Shown: positions 1-9,459, numbered from the stretch's first letter. The stretch: 64,000 nucleotides of DNA from Duganella sp. CF517 (GCF_900110275.1 NZ_FODC01000003.1:372001-436000); one strand, 5' to 3'. Made by a program: numbers and translations. Notes: generated by a model from the letters alone, not told the origin.

Positions 1-2
1 AG

Positions 3-260
3 ATGTTCTTCTCGCTGCGCAACCTCGATACGCCGCACCTGTCCGACGGCCAGAAGGCCTACAGCCAGGTCGACGCCGCGCTGCGCCTGAGCGCGCCGAG
101 CGGGGCGAGGTTCCCGTGGCATGCCGAACTTTATGTGCGCAACGTCGGCGACGTGCGCGCCAAGACGTGGGGCGGCATCGGCGGCCCGCAATCGACGTTC
201 ACGCTGGCTTCCTACAACGATCCGCGCATGTTCGGCATCCGCGTGGGCACCGAATGGTAG
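3..260 (+). CDS. TonB-dependent receptor, C-terminal fragment (gene enters from the left)
   Basis: The reading frame is open from the window edge, so this is the end of a longer gene and its first methionine here is internal. The 85 residues look like the last strands of an outer-membrane beta-barrel: alternating aromatic and polar residues, a segment ELYVRNVGDVRAKTW, and a final IRVGTEW with an aromatic terminal residue, as is usual for barrel proteins recognised by the BAM machinery. The putative role is TonB-energised uptake across the outer membrane. Substrate cannot be read from this piece; the neighbouring GH18 gene makes a chitin-type or other glycan plausible, but that is inference. 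A generic outer-membrane porin end would look similar. Confidence 0.6.
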   Translation: MFFSLRNLDTPHLSDGQKAYSQVDAALRLSAPSGARFPWHAELYVRNVGDVRAKTWGGIGGPQSTFTLASYNDPRMFGIRVGTEW

Positions 261-300
261 GCGCCGGCATTTTCTGATTTGCCCGTGGTACAGCAGCAAA

Positions 301-324
301 CGGCGGTCCGCGCGCGGACCGCCG
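301..324. terminator. Perfect 24-bp palindrome after the receptor gene
   Basis: CGGCGGTCCGCG is followed directly by its reverse complement, 40 bases after the receptor stop codon and 52 bases before the GH18 start. It can form a strong GC hairpin. There is no T-run behind it, so intrinsic termination is only a possibility; it may instead stabilise an mRNA end. Confidence 0.35.
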
Positions 325-376
325 GGGCGGACTACGCCCGGTCGTTCCCGAAATCCATACAACCAGGAGACTTGCC

Positions 377-1978
377 GTGATCGCTATCCCATTTGTTCCA
401 ACCCGCCTGCGCGCGCTGGCCGCATCCGTGGCGCTGGCCGCCGCCACCTTCGGCGGCGACGCTTGCGCCGCCTTCGTGCTGGCCTATACCGACGGCCAGG
501 TGGCGCAGTCGTACACCAACCTGCAGGCCCACTACGCCAACCTGTCGGCCGTGGGCCTCGGCTCGTCGTACGCCATGCTGGCCAACGGCGCCATCGACAG
601 CAGCGGCCTAACCGCCACCACCAACAGCATCATCGCCTTCGCCAAGGGCAAGAACCTGCCGCTGTATCCGACCGTTTCCGATTACAGCAATTCTTACGGC
701 GGCTTCGATCCGGCCGTCAGCAACGGCTTGCTGGCGACGGCCGCCAGCCGCGCCACCGCCGTCGCCAACCTGGTCAACCTGGCGGTCAACAACGGCTTCG
801 CCGGCATCGACATCGACCTCGAGGCGGTGCAGCCGGCGATGAAGACGCAGATGACGTCGTTCATCAACGCGCTGGCGACCGGCCTGCACAACCAGAACAA
901 AAAACTGATCATCAGCATTCCGCCGATGAGCGGCGACGGCCAGCCGGAATACCTGGCCGGCTACGACTACGCGGCCATCGGCGCGGCGGTCGATTACTTC
1001 CAGCTGATGACGTACGACGAAGTCGGTCCCGGCTGGTCGTCGTCCAGCTCGGCCACCTGGCCGGGACCGGAGGCGGGCCTGGACTGGATGAAGTCCAAGC
1101 TGGCGTACGCGGTTTCGCGCGTGCCGGCGGCCAAGGTGCTGCACGGCCTGCCGACCTACGGCTATGACTACAGCACCAGGAACATGGTGTACTGGAAGGG
1201 CACCAACGGCGTGTCCGGTTACAACGACGTGATCGCCGCCCACGCCGCGGTCAAGCGCCGCGACACCGCGTCGGCCACGCCCTACGCCACCTGGGGCACG
1301 GTGGTGCAGCAGCCGGACGGCACCGAATGGACCACCGCCAACAAGCAGCCGGTGCTGTGGTATGACGACGCCCAAAGCATCACCGCCAAGGCGGCGCTGG
1401 TAAACACCTATGCGCTGGGCGGCGCCAGCGTCTGGGCCATGGGCTACGAGGACGGCGGCTTCTGGAGCGCGGTGGCCGCCGGCCTGGGCGGCGGCAGTAC
1501 CACCGATGGCAATATCGCCACCAGCGGCACCGGCTATGCGTGGACCGCCAACACCGCCGCCACCGCCAACACCAACAAAGCGGCCGCGCCGGCGGTCAAC
1601 GACGGCAACACCAGCGCCAGCCTGACGCTCAGCGGCGCGGGCGAGGGTGGGAACCAGCGCTGGCAGGCGGCCGGCGTGACCTGGAGCGCCGGCAAGACCG
1701 TTTCGTCGGCGAAGTTGCTGCACGGCGCCATCGACACCTACGGCAACGGCTACTTCGAGGCCGGCCTCAGTTTGCAGTACACGACGAACGGATCGACCTG
1801 GGTGGAATCGGGCTGGGCGGTGAGTCCGGCCTACCCGAACAGCGCGGCCGCCGGCGGCGCCACCTATACGTTCAGCGGCGCCGCGCTTGCCGGTGTGACC
1901 GGCGTACGGGTGTCGGGACGGACCGGCGCCTCGTCCTGGAGCGGCGCGGTCAGGGAACTGCAGGTGCTGGGCCATTGA
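377..1978 (+). CDS. Secreted GH18-family glycoside hydrolase with a C-terminal discoidin-like domain
   Basis: The start is GTG, chosen because AGGAGA lies 6 bases upstream and the sequence continues into a signal peptide (about residues 1-32). Residues 33-370 form a GH18 TIM barrel: the DxDxE signature is seen as GIDIDLE with E149 as the expected acid, and the later MxYD element is seen as MTYD (211-214). Family members cleave beta-1,4-GlcNAc bonds by substrate-assisted catalysis (chitinases, endo-beta-N-acetylglucosaminidases). Residues about 380-533, rich in Ala, Thr and Asn at first, resemble an F5/8 (discoidin) carbohydrate-binding fold and could anchor the enzyme on its substrate. It lies between a TonB receptor and a gspJ-gspK pair, which fits an exported degradative enzyme. 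Exact substrate is unknown. Confidence 0.85.
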   Translation: MIAIPFVPTRLRALAASVALAAATFGGDACAAFVLAYTDGQVAQSYTNLQAHYANLSAVGLGSSYAMLANGAIDSSGLTATTNSIIAFAKGKNLPLYPTVSDYSNSYGGFDPAVSNGLLATAASRATAVANLVNLAVNNGFAGIDIDLEAVQPAMKTQMTSFINALATGLHNQNKKLIISIPPMSGDGQPEYLAGYDYAAIGAAVDYFQLMTYDEVGPGWSSSSSATWPGPEAGLDWMKSKLAYAVSRVPAAKVLHGLPTYGYDYSTRNMVYWKGTNGVSGYNDVIAAHAAVKRRDTASATPYATWGTVVQQPDGTEWTTANKQPVLWYDDAQSITAKAALVNTYALGGASVWAMGYEDGGFWSAVAAGLGGGSTTDGNIATSGTGYAWTANTAATANTNKAAAPAVNDGNTSASLTLSGAGEGGNQRWQAAGVTWSAGKTVSSAKLLHGAIDTYGNGYFEAGLSLQYTTNGSTWVESGWAVSPAYPNSAAAGGATYTFSGAALAGVTGVRVSGRTGASSWSGAVRELQVLGH

Positions 1979-2000
1979 TGTCATTTCACGGAGGTGGGCA

Positions 2001-2903
2001 ATGGGTTCGATGAGCGCGCTGCTGCTGTCGGCGGCACTGCTGGGCGCGGGCGCGCCGCTGGCACCGGGCGGGCTGTTCGCGGCGACGCCGCTGACGGCCG
2101 AGCGCAGCTTCACGGCGGGCATCGAGGGGCCGGCGGTGGACGGCGCCGGCAACATCTACGCGGCCAATTTCGGCCGCCAGCAGGCGATCGGCATCGTCAC
2201 GCCGCAGGGCGCGGCGCGCCAGTTCGCGCTGCTACCCGGCGCCTCCGTTCCCAACGGCCTGCGCTTCGACCGCGACGGCACGCTGTATGTGGCCGACTAT
2301 GTGGGCCATAACATCTACCGCTTCGCGCCCGGCGACGCCACGCCGCGTCTGCATGCGCACGAGGCGGCGATGTCGCAGCCCAACGACCTGGCCATCACCG
2401 CCGCTGGCGTGCTGTACGCCAGTGACCCCGACTGGGAGCACGGCACCGGCCGCGTTTGGCGCATCGACCGCGACGGCAAGGTCACGCTGGTGGCTTCCGG
2501 CTTGGGCACCGCCAACGGCATCGAGGTCAGTCCGGACGGGCGCACCTTGTATGTCGGCGAAAGCGCGCAGCGCACCATCCAGGCCTTCACCATCGGCGCC
2601 GACGGCGCGCTGTCGGACCAGCGCCTGCTGCGCCGTTTCGACGATTACGGCCTGGACGGCATGCGCGTCGATGTCGACGGCAACCTGTACGTGAGCCGCT
2701 TCGGCAAGGGCACGGTCGTCAAGCTGGCGCCGGACGGTGCGTTGCTGCGCGAGATCGCGCTGCCGGGCGATCGGCCGAGCAACCTGTGCTTCGGCGGGCC
2801 GGACGGGCGCACGCTGTACGTGACCGAGGTCGAACACCAACGGCTGCTGCAAATCCGCGTCGACCGCCCCGGCCTGGAGTGGCGGCGCATGCGGGAACCG
2901 TGA
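2001..2903 (+). CDS. SMP-30/gluconolactonase-like beta-propeller protein, exported
   Basis: Starts at an ATG with GGAGG 6 bases upstream, 22 bases after the GH18 stop. A hydrophobic N-terminus (about residues 1-28) looks like a signal peptide. The rest repeats a blade pattern typical of SMP-30/NHL six-bladed propellers: DGAGNIYAANF, DRDGTLYVADYVGHNIYRF, SPDGRTLYVGES, DVDGNLYVSRFGKGTVVKL and GPDGRTLYVTEV. Relatives include lactonases and strictosidine synthase-like proteins; many need a bound divalent cation. No reaction can be assigned. Its stop codon overlaps the start of gspJ (ATGA), so the two are probably translated together, which is an unusual partner for a secretion pseudopilin. Confidence 0.75.
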   Translation: MGSMSALLLSAALLGAGAPLAPGGLFAATPLTAERSFTAGIEGPAVDGAGNIYAANFGRQQAIGIVTPQGAARQFALLPGASVPNGLRFDRDGTLYVADYVGHNIYRFAPGDATPRLHAHEAAMSQPNDLAITAAGVLYASDPDWEHGTGRVWRIDRDGKVTLVASGLGTANGIEVSPDGRTLYVGESAQRTIQAFTIGADGALSDQRLLRRFDDYGLDGMRVDVDGNLYVSRFGKGTVVKLAPDGALLREIALPGDRPSNLCFGGPDGRTLYVTEVEHQRLLQIRVDRPGLEWRRMREP

Positions 2904-3559
2904 TGAGCGCGCGCGCGCGTCGACGGCGCGCCGGCGGCCTGACGCTGGTCGAGCTGCTGGTGGCCATCCTGATCCTGGCGCTGATGACGGTGCTGGGATG
3001 GCGCGCGTTGGACGGCGTGCTGGCCTCGCGCATGGCGCTGTCCGCGCAGCTCGACGCGATGCGCGGCCATCAACTGGCCTTCGCGCAGCTGGAAGCCGAT
3101 TGCGCGCAACTGATGCGCAGCGCGGCGCTCGACGGGCAGCCGACGTTGTCGGTGGCGCCCGGCCGATTGGTGCTGCTGCGCGCCGTCGCCGGCGACGGCG
3201 GCGCCGACCACATGCAGGTGGTCGTCTACCACGGCGACGGCGCCCGTTTGATGCGCGGCGCCTCGTTGGCCACGCGCGACCTCGATCAGCTACGGGCGGC
3301 GTGGAGCGCGGCGCTGCGGGGCGCGGTGCCGCCGGCGAGCGTGGCGCTGGACACGCGGGTGGCGGCGTTCGAGCCGAGCGCCTGGCGCGGCGGCACGTGG
3401 CAGGCGGCGAGCGCGGCCGAAGCTGCGGCCGAGCGCCGCATGCGCACGCGCCGCGTGGTGCGGCCGCCATCGGCCGAGGCCCTCGGGCTGCAAGTCGTTT
3501 TGCGGCCCGCCGACGGCGTGGGTCCGCTGATGCGGATGTTCATGCTGGGAGGCGGCTGA
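2903..3559 (+). CDS. gspJ: Type II secretion minor pseudopilin GspJ
   Basis: The start at 2903 overlaps the preceding stop by the ATGA arrangement and places the prepilin motif close to the N-terminus: a basic stretch, then GG/LTLVELLVAILILAL, with cleavage expected after Gly and the conserved Glu at position +5 of the mature protein. The 218-residue length and the segment following the helix (WRALDGVLASR, later LEADCAQLMR) fit GspJ. GspJ joins GspI and GspK at the tip of the periplasmic pseudopilus that pushes folded exoproteins through the outer-membrane secretin. It is followed immediately by gspK with a one-base stop/start overlap. No gspG, H, I, L or M is present beside it, so this is a detached pair. 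Confidence 0.85.
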   Translation: MSARARRRRAGGLTLVELLVAILILALMTVLGWRALDGVLASRMALSAQLDAMRGHQLAFAQLEADCAQLMRSAALDGQPTLSVAPGRLVLLRAVAGDGGADHMQVVVYHGDGARLMRGASLATRDLDQLRAAWSAALRGAVPPASVALDTRVAAFEPSAWRGGTWQAASAAEAAAERRMRTRRVVRPPSAEALGLQVVLRPADGVGPLMRMFMLGGG

Positions 3560-4539
3560 TGCGGCTGATGCCGCCCACCCGGCGCGACGGCGCCAGGCGT
3601 CGGCGGCAAGCCGGCATCGCGATGGTGACCGCGCTGTTGATCGCCACGCTGGCCGTGAGCGCGGTCGCCAGCCTGTTCTGGCAACAGCAGGTGCAGGTGC
3701 GCATGATGGAGAACCAGCGCTTGCAAGCGCGGGCGCGCTGGGTACTGCGCGCCGGCCTCGATTGGTGCCGGCAAACGCTGCGCGAGGACGCCGAACGCTC
3801 GCCTGCCTTGACCACGCTGGACGGCGGCTGGAACACCGGGCCGGCGCGGATACGGCTCGACGGCGGCGCCGACGGCCCACGCGATCCGGAGACCGGCGCC
3901 GACGCCGCGCCGGCGCCATCGGACGCCGGCATCGCCAGCCGCATCGTCGACGCGCAAGCGCGCTACAACCTGGCCAACCTGGCCGACGCCAGCACCATCA
4001 ATCCGGCGGAAATCCGCCTCTACGAACGCCTGTTGACAGGCCTTAAGCTCGATCCCGCGCTGGCCATGCGCGCCGCGCTGGCGGTCGCCGCCGGCCAGCC
4101 GGGCGCGGAGCCGGGCACATCCGTCCGACGCCGGGTCGCCCTCGGGCGGCTCGACGAGTTGGCCGAGGTGCCCGGATACACGCCGCAGGTGCTGGCGGCG
4201 CTCGACGCTTTCGTGGTCCTGTTGCCGGCGCCGGCCGATCTCAATCTGGACACGGCGCCGCCGGAGCTGCTGGCGGCGGCCACGCGTTTGTCGCCGGCGC
4301 AGGCGCGCGCGCTGGCGCGGCGCCGCGGCCAGGCCCACTTCCGCAGCATGGCCGAATTCAGCGCGGCGCTGCCCGACAGTTCCGTGCTCGACGGGGTGCG
4401 CGTCGGCCTGCGCAGCGACTACTTTCTGGTCGAGAGCCGGATACGCGTCGAGCACGCCGAAACGCAGGCCGTCTCGTTGCTATACCGGCCGCGCGGTGGC
4501 GCGGCCCCGATCGCGCTGTTGTGGACGCGCCAGCCATAG
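3559..4539 (+). CDS. gspK: Type II secretion minor pseudopilin GspK
   Basis: Starts at 3559 (TGATG overlap with gspJ), giving 326 residues, the usual size for GspK and much larger than other pseudopilins. A very basic N-terminus leads to QAG/IAMVTALLIATLAVSAV, the processed hydrophobic helix that in GspK lacks the Glu at +5. Further on are RARWVLRAGLDWCR, the Asn-rich YNLANLADAS segment and the helix-hairpin-helix-like stretch LDTAPPELLAAATRLSPAQA, all typical of GspK. GspK caps the GspI-J-K tip complex. It ends 20 bases before the convergent GH43 gene, so the operon stops here and the other secretion genes must lie elsewhere. Confidence 0.85.
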   Translation: MRLMPPTRRDGARRRRQAGIAMVTALLIATLAVSAVASLFWQQQVQVRMMENQRLQARARWVLRAGLDWCRQTLREDAERSPALTTLDGGWNTGPARIRLDGGADGPRDPETGADAAPAPSDAGIASRIVDAQARYNLANLADASTINPAEIRLYERLLTGLKLDPALAMRAALAVAAGQPGAEPGTSVRRRVALGRLDELAEVPGYTPQVLAALDAFVVLLPAPADLNLDTAPPELLAAATRLSPAQARALARRRGQAHFRSMAEFSAALPDSSVLDGVRVGLRSDYFLVESRIRVEHAETQAVSLLYRPRGGAAPIALLWTRQP

Positions 4540-4559
4540 CCGGACCGCGTCCCGCTTGG

Positions 4560-6236
4560 CTAATCCGTCCCGCTCGCCTGCACGTAGGGGCCGATGACCA
4601 CGCCGACGAAACCCTTGGCTTTTTGCGTGGACAGGAACGTCACGTCGACGTCGCTCTTGAGCGCCTTGACCTGGCCGCCGCTGCGGTAGCGATAGGCCGA
4701 GCGGCCGCCGCGCATCTCCATGACCAGCTCGACTCGCTGGTCCGCGACCGGCGCCGATTCCAGCAAGGTTTCCTTGCCGTCCTCGTACTTGTAGAGCGCC
4801 ACCACGCGGCGGCCGGCGGCCTGCGTCACGCCCAGGAACAGATAATTGGCATCGTTCTGGACGGCGACCAGGCCGGCGCGGTCGCCGTCGCGCCGGGGCG
4901 CGTAGTCGACGACCGTCGATACGGTGGCGTCGTGGTGTTGCTGACGCCGGCCGATGAAGCCGGGCACGCCGTCGAGCTTGCCAAATGGCTGGCCCGACTG
5001 CAGCACCAGGTCGCCTTTGTCGATCTGGTACAGCTGGGCGCGCGGCGTGCGCATGCCGATCCACGCGGCGGACAACGGCTTGTCGAATTCGTCGACGTAG
5101 CTGAAGTCGCCGTTCATCGGCAGCGCGGGCACCGGCTGGGCTGGCAACTTGGGCTTGGCCAGCGTGTACGGCACCGGCTTGCCCTGCTCGAGGATCGTCG
5201 GCCAGCCGTCCTTCCACGTCACCGGCAGCAGGAAGGTTTCACGGCCGATATTGTAGAAATTGCCGGGATAGGGGCGGGTGGCCAGGAAAACCGCCCACCA
5301 GTCGCCCTGCCTGGTCTGCACCAGCTTGGCGTGGCCGGTCGTGGTGACGGGATTCGTCCGGGCCGGGTCCAGGTCGCGCTGGGTCAGGATCGGGTTGGCC
5401 GGTCCGGGCACATACGGGCCCATCACGTCTTTGGAACGGAGGATCACTTCGGAGTGGTTGTCCCCGGTGCCGCCTTCGGCACACATCAAATAATAGTAAC
5501 CGTCCTTCTTCAGCAGATGCGGGCCTTCGATCCAGATCGGATTCCTGGCCGGCACAACGCCGCCGTCGATCAGCACCTTCGGCGTGCCGACGCGCTGGAA
5601 GCTGACCGGGTCGATCTCGGTGATCCAGATGGCGCGGTGGCCATCGTAGCGCGGCGTGCCGACGGGGGCGTCGTTGTGGACCACGTAGGCCTTGTCCCCG
5701 TCCCAGAAGATCGACGGGTCGATGCCGTTCAAGCCTTGGATGGTGACCGGCTTGGACCAGGGGCCGGACGGCTTGTCCGCCGTGATGACGAAGTTGCCCA
5801 TGCCGCCGGGGCAGCTGGAACAGGTGGTGATGATGTAGTAGCGCCCGTTGTGGAACGAGATGTCCGGCGCGTAGATGCCCTGCGAACCGCGCACGCCGGT
5901 GAAGTCGACCTGCTCGGGGCGGTCCAGCGCGTTGCCGACCTGCGTCCACATGACCAAGTCCCTGGAATGCATGATCGGCAGACCGGGGAAATTGGTGAAC
6001 GAGGAATTGACGATGTAGTAGTCGTCACCCACGCGGGTGATCGACGGGTCGGGGAAATACCCCGACAGGATGGGATTGAGGAATTCGCCGGCGCGCGGCT
6101 TGGCCTGCTCCTGCGACCTGCCGGCGTAGCTGAAGCGCTCGAAGCGCGCGCTCGCGGCGGCTTCGGCGGCTTCGGCGGCGGCATGGGCCGCCGACGCCGC
6201 GCACAGTGCCGCGACAAGTAAGATTTTTTGATTCAT
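4560..6236 (-). CDS. Secreted GH43-family glycoside hydrolase (arabinosidase/xylosidase type)
   Basis: 558 residues with an Ala-rich signal peptide (about 1-28). Residues about 52-345 carry the GH43 five-bladed propeller landmarks: the general base Asp in GYFPDPSI (D63), the pKa-modulating Asp in LNGIDPSIFWD, and the acid Glu in IWIEGPHLLK. Residues about 370-558 look like the beta-sandwich domain common in GH43 xylosidase/arabinofuranosidase subfamilies. GH43 enzymes invert configuration and act on arabinan or xylan side chains. It is the second gene of an operon with the TonB receptor upstream (33 bases apart), implying that the released oligosaccharide is the cargo of that receptor. Precise substrate is inferred, not shown. 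Confidence 0.85.
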   Translation of the reverse strand: MNQKILLVAALCAASAAHAAAEAAEAAASARFERFSYAGRSQEQAKPRAGEFLNPILSGYFPDPSITRVGDDYYIVNSSFTNFPGLPIMHSRDLVMWTQVGNALDRPEQVDFTGVRGSQGIYAPDISFHNGRYYIITTCSSCPGGMGNFVITADKPSGPWSKPVTIQGLNGIDPSIFWDGDKAYVVHNDAPVGTPRYDGHRAIWITEIDPVSFQRVGTPKVLIDGGVVPARNPIWIEGPHLLKKDGYYYLMCAEGGTGDNHSEVILRSKDVMGPYVPGPANPILTQRDLDPARTNPVTTTGHAKLVQTRQGDWWAVFLATRPYPGNFYNIGRETFLLPVTWKDGWPTILEQGKPVPYTLAKPKLPAQPVPALPMNGDFSYVDEFDKPLSAAWIGMRTPRAQLYQIDKGDLVLQSGQPFGKLDGVPGFIGRRQQHHDATVSTVVDYAPRRDGDRAGLVAVQNDANYLFLGVTQAAGRRVVALYKYEDGKETLLESAPVADQRVELVMEMRGGRSAYRYRSGGQVKALKSDVDVTFLSTQKAKGFVGVVIGPYVQASGTD

Positions 6237-6268
6237 GTATTAACCCTAAAAGTGCGGCACTGGCTGCG

Positions 6269-9200
6269 TTAGAACTTCATGCGCAGGCCGACGGCGAAGG
6301 TGCGGCCCGGATCATACTGGGACATCGTCGCGTTCGGGAACTGGAAGTAGCCGCGGCGCTTGGCCTTGTTCAGGTTGACGATGTCGAAGGTGATCATTGG
6401 CAGTCCCTCGCGGTCGAACACCTGGTCGAGCTCGATGCTCGACGAGAAGTCCCACTGCTTGTAGGTGTCGCTGAACAGCGCCGCCTGGGTGATGCCGCTC
6501 TGGTTGGCCGTCGCTACCTGGCTGCCCTGCGAGTAGGTGTGCATGAAGCGCGCCATGTAGCCGTGGTTCTCGTAGTAGACGCCGAAGTTGTTGGTCTTCT
6601 TCGGCACGCCCAGCGCGATGAAGCCGTTCGAGCCTTCGCCGCTGGCCTTCTGGTTGATCAAGGTCAGCGTCTCGTTGAAACCGAAGCCCTTGATCGGCAA
6701 CAGCTTGTCGAGCGGCTGGACCCAGCCCACTTCCAGGCCGCGGATGCGCAGGATGCCCTCGGCGTTGCGCGGCCGGGTCATGACGACGGTGGCCACGTCC
6801 GGGCCGCCGCGCGAATCGATCGCCAGCTGCTGGGTCGGAATCAGGGTGCCGTAGTTGATGCCGTACTGCGCCAGCGCGGAGAATGGCAAGGTGACGTTTT
6901 CGTCGACGGTGAAGCCGTTGACGCGCTTCTGGAAGCCGGTCACCGAGACATAGCCTTCGCGGCCGGTGTACCAGTCGATGCCCAGGTCGATGTTGTCCGA
7001 CAGGTAAGGCTTCAGGTTCGGATTGCCCTGGGTGCCGGTATCCGCCGAGACGCCGGAGAAATTGACGCCCGGACGCAGCGAATTCGGATTGACGCGCGTC
7101 ATGCTGCGCGACAGGGCGGCGCGCACCACCACGTCCTTGACCACATCGACGGCGATGGTGCCGGACGGCAGCGTGTTGCTGTACTCCGAATCCTGGTAGA
7201 CCCACGAATCGATGTTCGGATACTTGCTGCCGTTCAGCGGCAAGGTGGCGTTGCGCGGATCGCTGAACGAATTGCGCGAACCGACCTGCTGCTGGGTGCG
7301 GACATAGCGCACGCCCACGTTCCAGCGGGTGTTGAAGCCGGCCGGCGCCAATTCGCCGCTCGCCTCCAAGTAGACCGCCTTCGACTTCTCGCGGATGTAG
7401 CCGGCGCTGGCGCCGGTCGACGACGCGCCCGTGTCCGGCGCGGTGCTGTTGTAGTAGTCGTACTTGGAATCCTGGCGGAAGCGATCCCAGTCCAGCGCCA
7501 GGTTGCCGTACTGGCCGGGCGTCAGGTAGCTCGGCAGCGCCGCGTTGGTGATCAGCGAACCCTGGTAGGTGAGGGGAGCGGTCTGGCCGGCCGTGTAGCC
7601 GGTGCCATAGCCAGGATACAAGGCGGCGGCGCTGGCGCCCGGGGTGCTGGCGCCGTTGCATGGCGGCGCGCCGTTCGGGCCTTGCAGGAACACCGTCGGA
7701 TTGTTGCCGCAGACGGCGGCCTGCCAGGCGGCGGAATTGTCCTGGCCGCGAATCGTGCGATCGATGTCGTCCCAGGCGAAGCCGCCCTTGATCAGCAGTT
7801 TCTTGTCGCCCCAGGCCAGGTTGGTATGGAAGCCCTTGGTCTCGGTCTCGCGCAACTCGTTTTGCACGTTGACGCGGCCGCCGACCCACTGATAGTTGGC
7901 CGGGTTGTTCAAGTCCAGGTTCGAGACGATCGACGGCACGCCGCCACTGTTCGAATAGGTGATGGTGTTGCCGCTGTTGGGCGCGGTGATCGGCATGACG
8001 GTCGGCGCCTCGTGGGTGAAGCGGCTGCGGTTCCAGTTACCGGCGACGTCGAGCGACAGCTTCGGCGTGATCTTCCATTCCATGCCGGGATTGATGCCCA
8101 GCAGGTCGACCTTGTCCTTGCGCGGGCCGAACTCGATGAAGTTGAGCGCATTGGCGAAGGTGCCCGAGGTGACCGTGCAGCCGTTGGCGCAATCGGTCTT
8201 GTCGACCGTCATGTTGAGCGGAATGGCGCCGTTGTTGCGCACGGCCCAGGTGTAGCCGTTGCGCGTCATGTCGTCGTCCTTCTTGCTGTACATGGTGTCC
8301 AGATAGAAGTGCAGGTCCTGCGTCGGACGGTACTCGGCGGCGAACACGCCGGAGATCTTGTCCTTGGTGCCGTAGTACTCCATCGTGCGGCCCAGACGCG
8401 GAATGATGGCGTTATCAATTTGCCCGATCGTCAGGCCCGGATTGTGAGCCAGCAGGAAGGCCTGGTCGATCGGCGTGCCCGCGACGAGGCCGTTGCCGGC
8501 GCCGGCCGGCACGGTGGCCGGGATGGTCCAGTTGCCGCCGCCGGTATTGTTGCGGGTGGGGGAGCTGCTCTGCGACGCGGTCAGGTTGGGATTGGTCCAG
8601 CCGACGGTCTCGAAGCCGGTGGTGCGGGCCTGCTGGCGCGAGAACGAGATGCCGCCCAGGATGCCGAACTTGCCGTCCCAGGTGTTGCTGCCGATGATGT
8701 TGCCGCGCATGCCGGCCTTGTCGGCGATCTGCTGCTTGGTGCCGGTCAGGCCCATCGACAACTGCTTGCCTTCCTTGTCGAACGGCCGCGCGCTGCGCAG
8801 GTTGACGACGCCGGCGGCGCCGCCCTCGATCTGGCCGGCGGTCGGGCTCTTGCTGACGGTGAGCTTGGTGAACAGGTCGGTCGGCAACAGGTCCAGATCG
8901 ACTTCGCGGTTGGTGTTAGCGCCATCAATCGGGCCGGAGGAGGCCACCGCGATCGGCGAATTGTTCAGCAGAATCTTGGTGAACGACGAGCCCAGGCCAC
9001 GGATCTGGATGGTCATGCCTTCGCCGGTGACGTCGCGCGACACGCCGACGCCGGGCACGCGGCTGAGCGACTCGGCCAGGTTCTTGTCGGGGAATTTACC
9101 GAAATCCTCGGCGTTGATCGAATCCTGGAAGCCCACGGACTCCTTCTTGTCACGGGCCGAGGACAGCAAGCTGTTGCGGTAACCGGTGACCTGGACGCTA

Positions 9201-9349
9201 GTGATCGGCGCCTCCGCCGTGGCGGCGGGGGTGGCGGCGGTGGTGTCGGCGGCGGGTGCGGTTTGCTGGGCGTAGGCCTGGGCGATCATGCTGGCCATGA
9301 CGGTCAGCCCAAGCGCCGCGCGCCGGCTAGCGATCGTTCGTTGATTCAT
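6269..9349 (-). CDS. TonB-dependent receptor for a carbohydrate, Xanthomonas/Caulobacter-type
   Basis: The start at 9349 is preferred over upstream in-frame starts because CAGGAGA stands 8 bases before it and a signal peptide follows at once (MNQRTIASRRAALGL, ending near AYAQQ). This gives 1026 residues. The plug domain is clear: ITSVQVTGYRNSLLSSA as the TonB-box region, FGKFPDKNLAESLSRVPGV, IQIRGLGSSFTKILLNN and a VNLRSARPF entry to the barrel. The protein ends in GRTFAVGLRMKF with terminal Phe. Such receptors import oligosaccharides with TonB-ExbBD energy. It heads an operon with a GH43 gene, is preceded by a good promoter and a pair of direct repeats, and is therefore probably substrate-induced. 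Confidence 0.9.
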   Translation of the reverse strand: MNQRTIASRRAALGLTVMASMIAQAYAQQTAPAADTTAATPAATAEAPITSVQVTGYRNSLLSSARDKKESVGFQDSINAEDFGKFPDKNLAESLSRVPGVGVSRDVTGEGMTIQIRGLGSSFTKILLNNSPIAVASSGPIDGANTNREVDLDLLPTDLFTKLTVSKSPTAGQIEGGAAGVVNLRSARPFDKEGKQLSMGLTGTKQQIADKAGMRGNIIGSNTWDGKFGILGGISFSRQQARTTGFETVGWTNPNLTASQSSSPTRNNTGGGNWTIPATVPAGAGNGLVAGTPIDQAFLLAHNPGLTIGQIDNAIIPRLGRTMEYYGTKDKISGVFAAEYRPTQDLHFYLDTMYSKKDDDMTRNGYTWAVRNNGAIPLNMTVDKTDCANGCTVTSGTFANALNFIEFGPRKDKVDLLGINPGMEWKITPKLSLDVAGNWNRSRFTHEAPTVMPITAPNSGNTITYSNSGGVPSIVSNLDLNNPANYQWVGGRVNVQNELRETETKGFHTNLAWGDKKLLIKGGFAWDDIDRTIRGQDNSAAWQAAVCGNNPTVFLQGPNGAPPCNGASTPGASAAALYPGYGTGYTAGQTAPLTYQGSLITNAALPSYLTPGQYGNLALDWDRFRQDSKYDYYNSTAPDTGASSTGASAGYIREKSKAVYLEASGELAPAGFNTRWNVGVRYVRTQQQVGSRNSFSDPRNATLPLNGSKYPNIDSWVYQDSEYSNTLPSGTIAVDVVKDVVVRAALSRSMTRVNPNSLRPGVNFSGVSADTGTQGNPNLKPYLSDNIDLGIDWYTGREGYVSVTGFQKRVNGFTVDENVTLPFSALAQYGINYGTLIPTQQLAIDSRGGPDVATVVMTRPRNAEGILRIRGLEVGWVQPLDKLLPIKGFGFNETLTLINQKASGEGSNGFIALGVPKKTNNFGVYYENHGYMARFMHTYSQGSQVATANQSGITQAALFSDTYKQWDFSSSIELDQVFDREGLPMITFDIVNLNKAKRRGYFQFPNATMSQYDPGRTFAVGLRMKF

Positions 9350-9416
9350 TGCTGGTCTCCTGTTTTTTATCGGTACTGGCGTGCTTTTCCTGTTTTTTTT
9401 CAGCACGACAGCGCCA

Positions 9417-9445
9417 AGTCTAGGAGGCGGCTTGAGCAAAGTCAA
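9417..9445 (-). promoter_or_regulatory. Sigma-70-type promoter of the TonB receptor-GH43 operon
   Basis: On the minus strand TTGACT (9445-9440) and TAGACT (9422-9417) are separated by exactly 17 bases. The untranslated leader to the receptor ATG would be about 60 bases. No competing promoter of this quality is seen between it and the gene. Confidence 0.55.
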
Positions 9446-9459
9446 CAACTTCAAACAAA

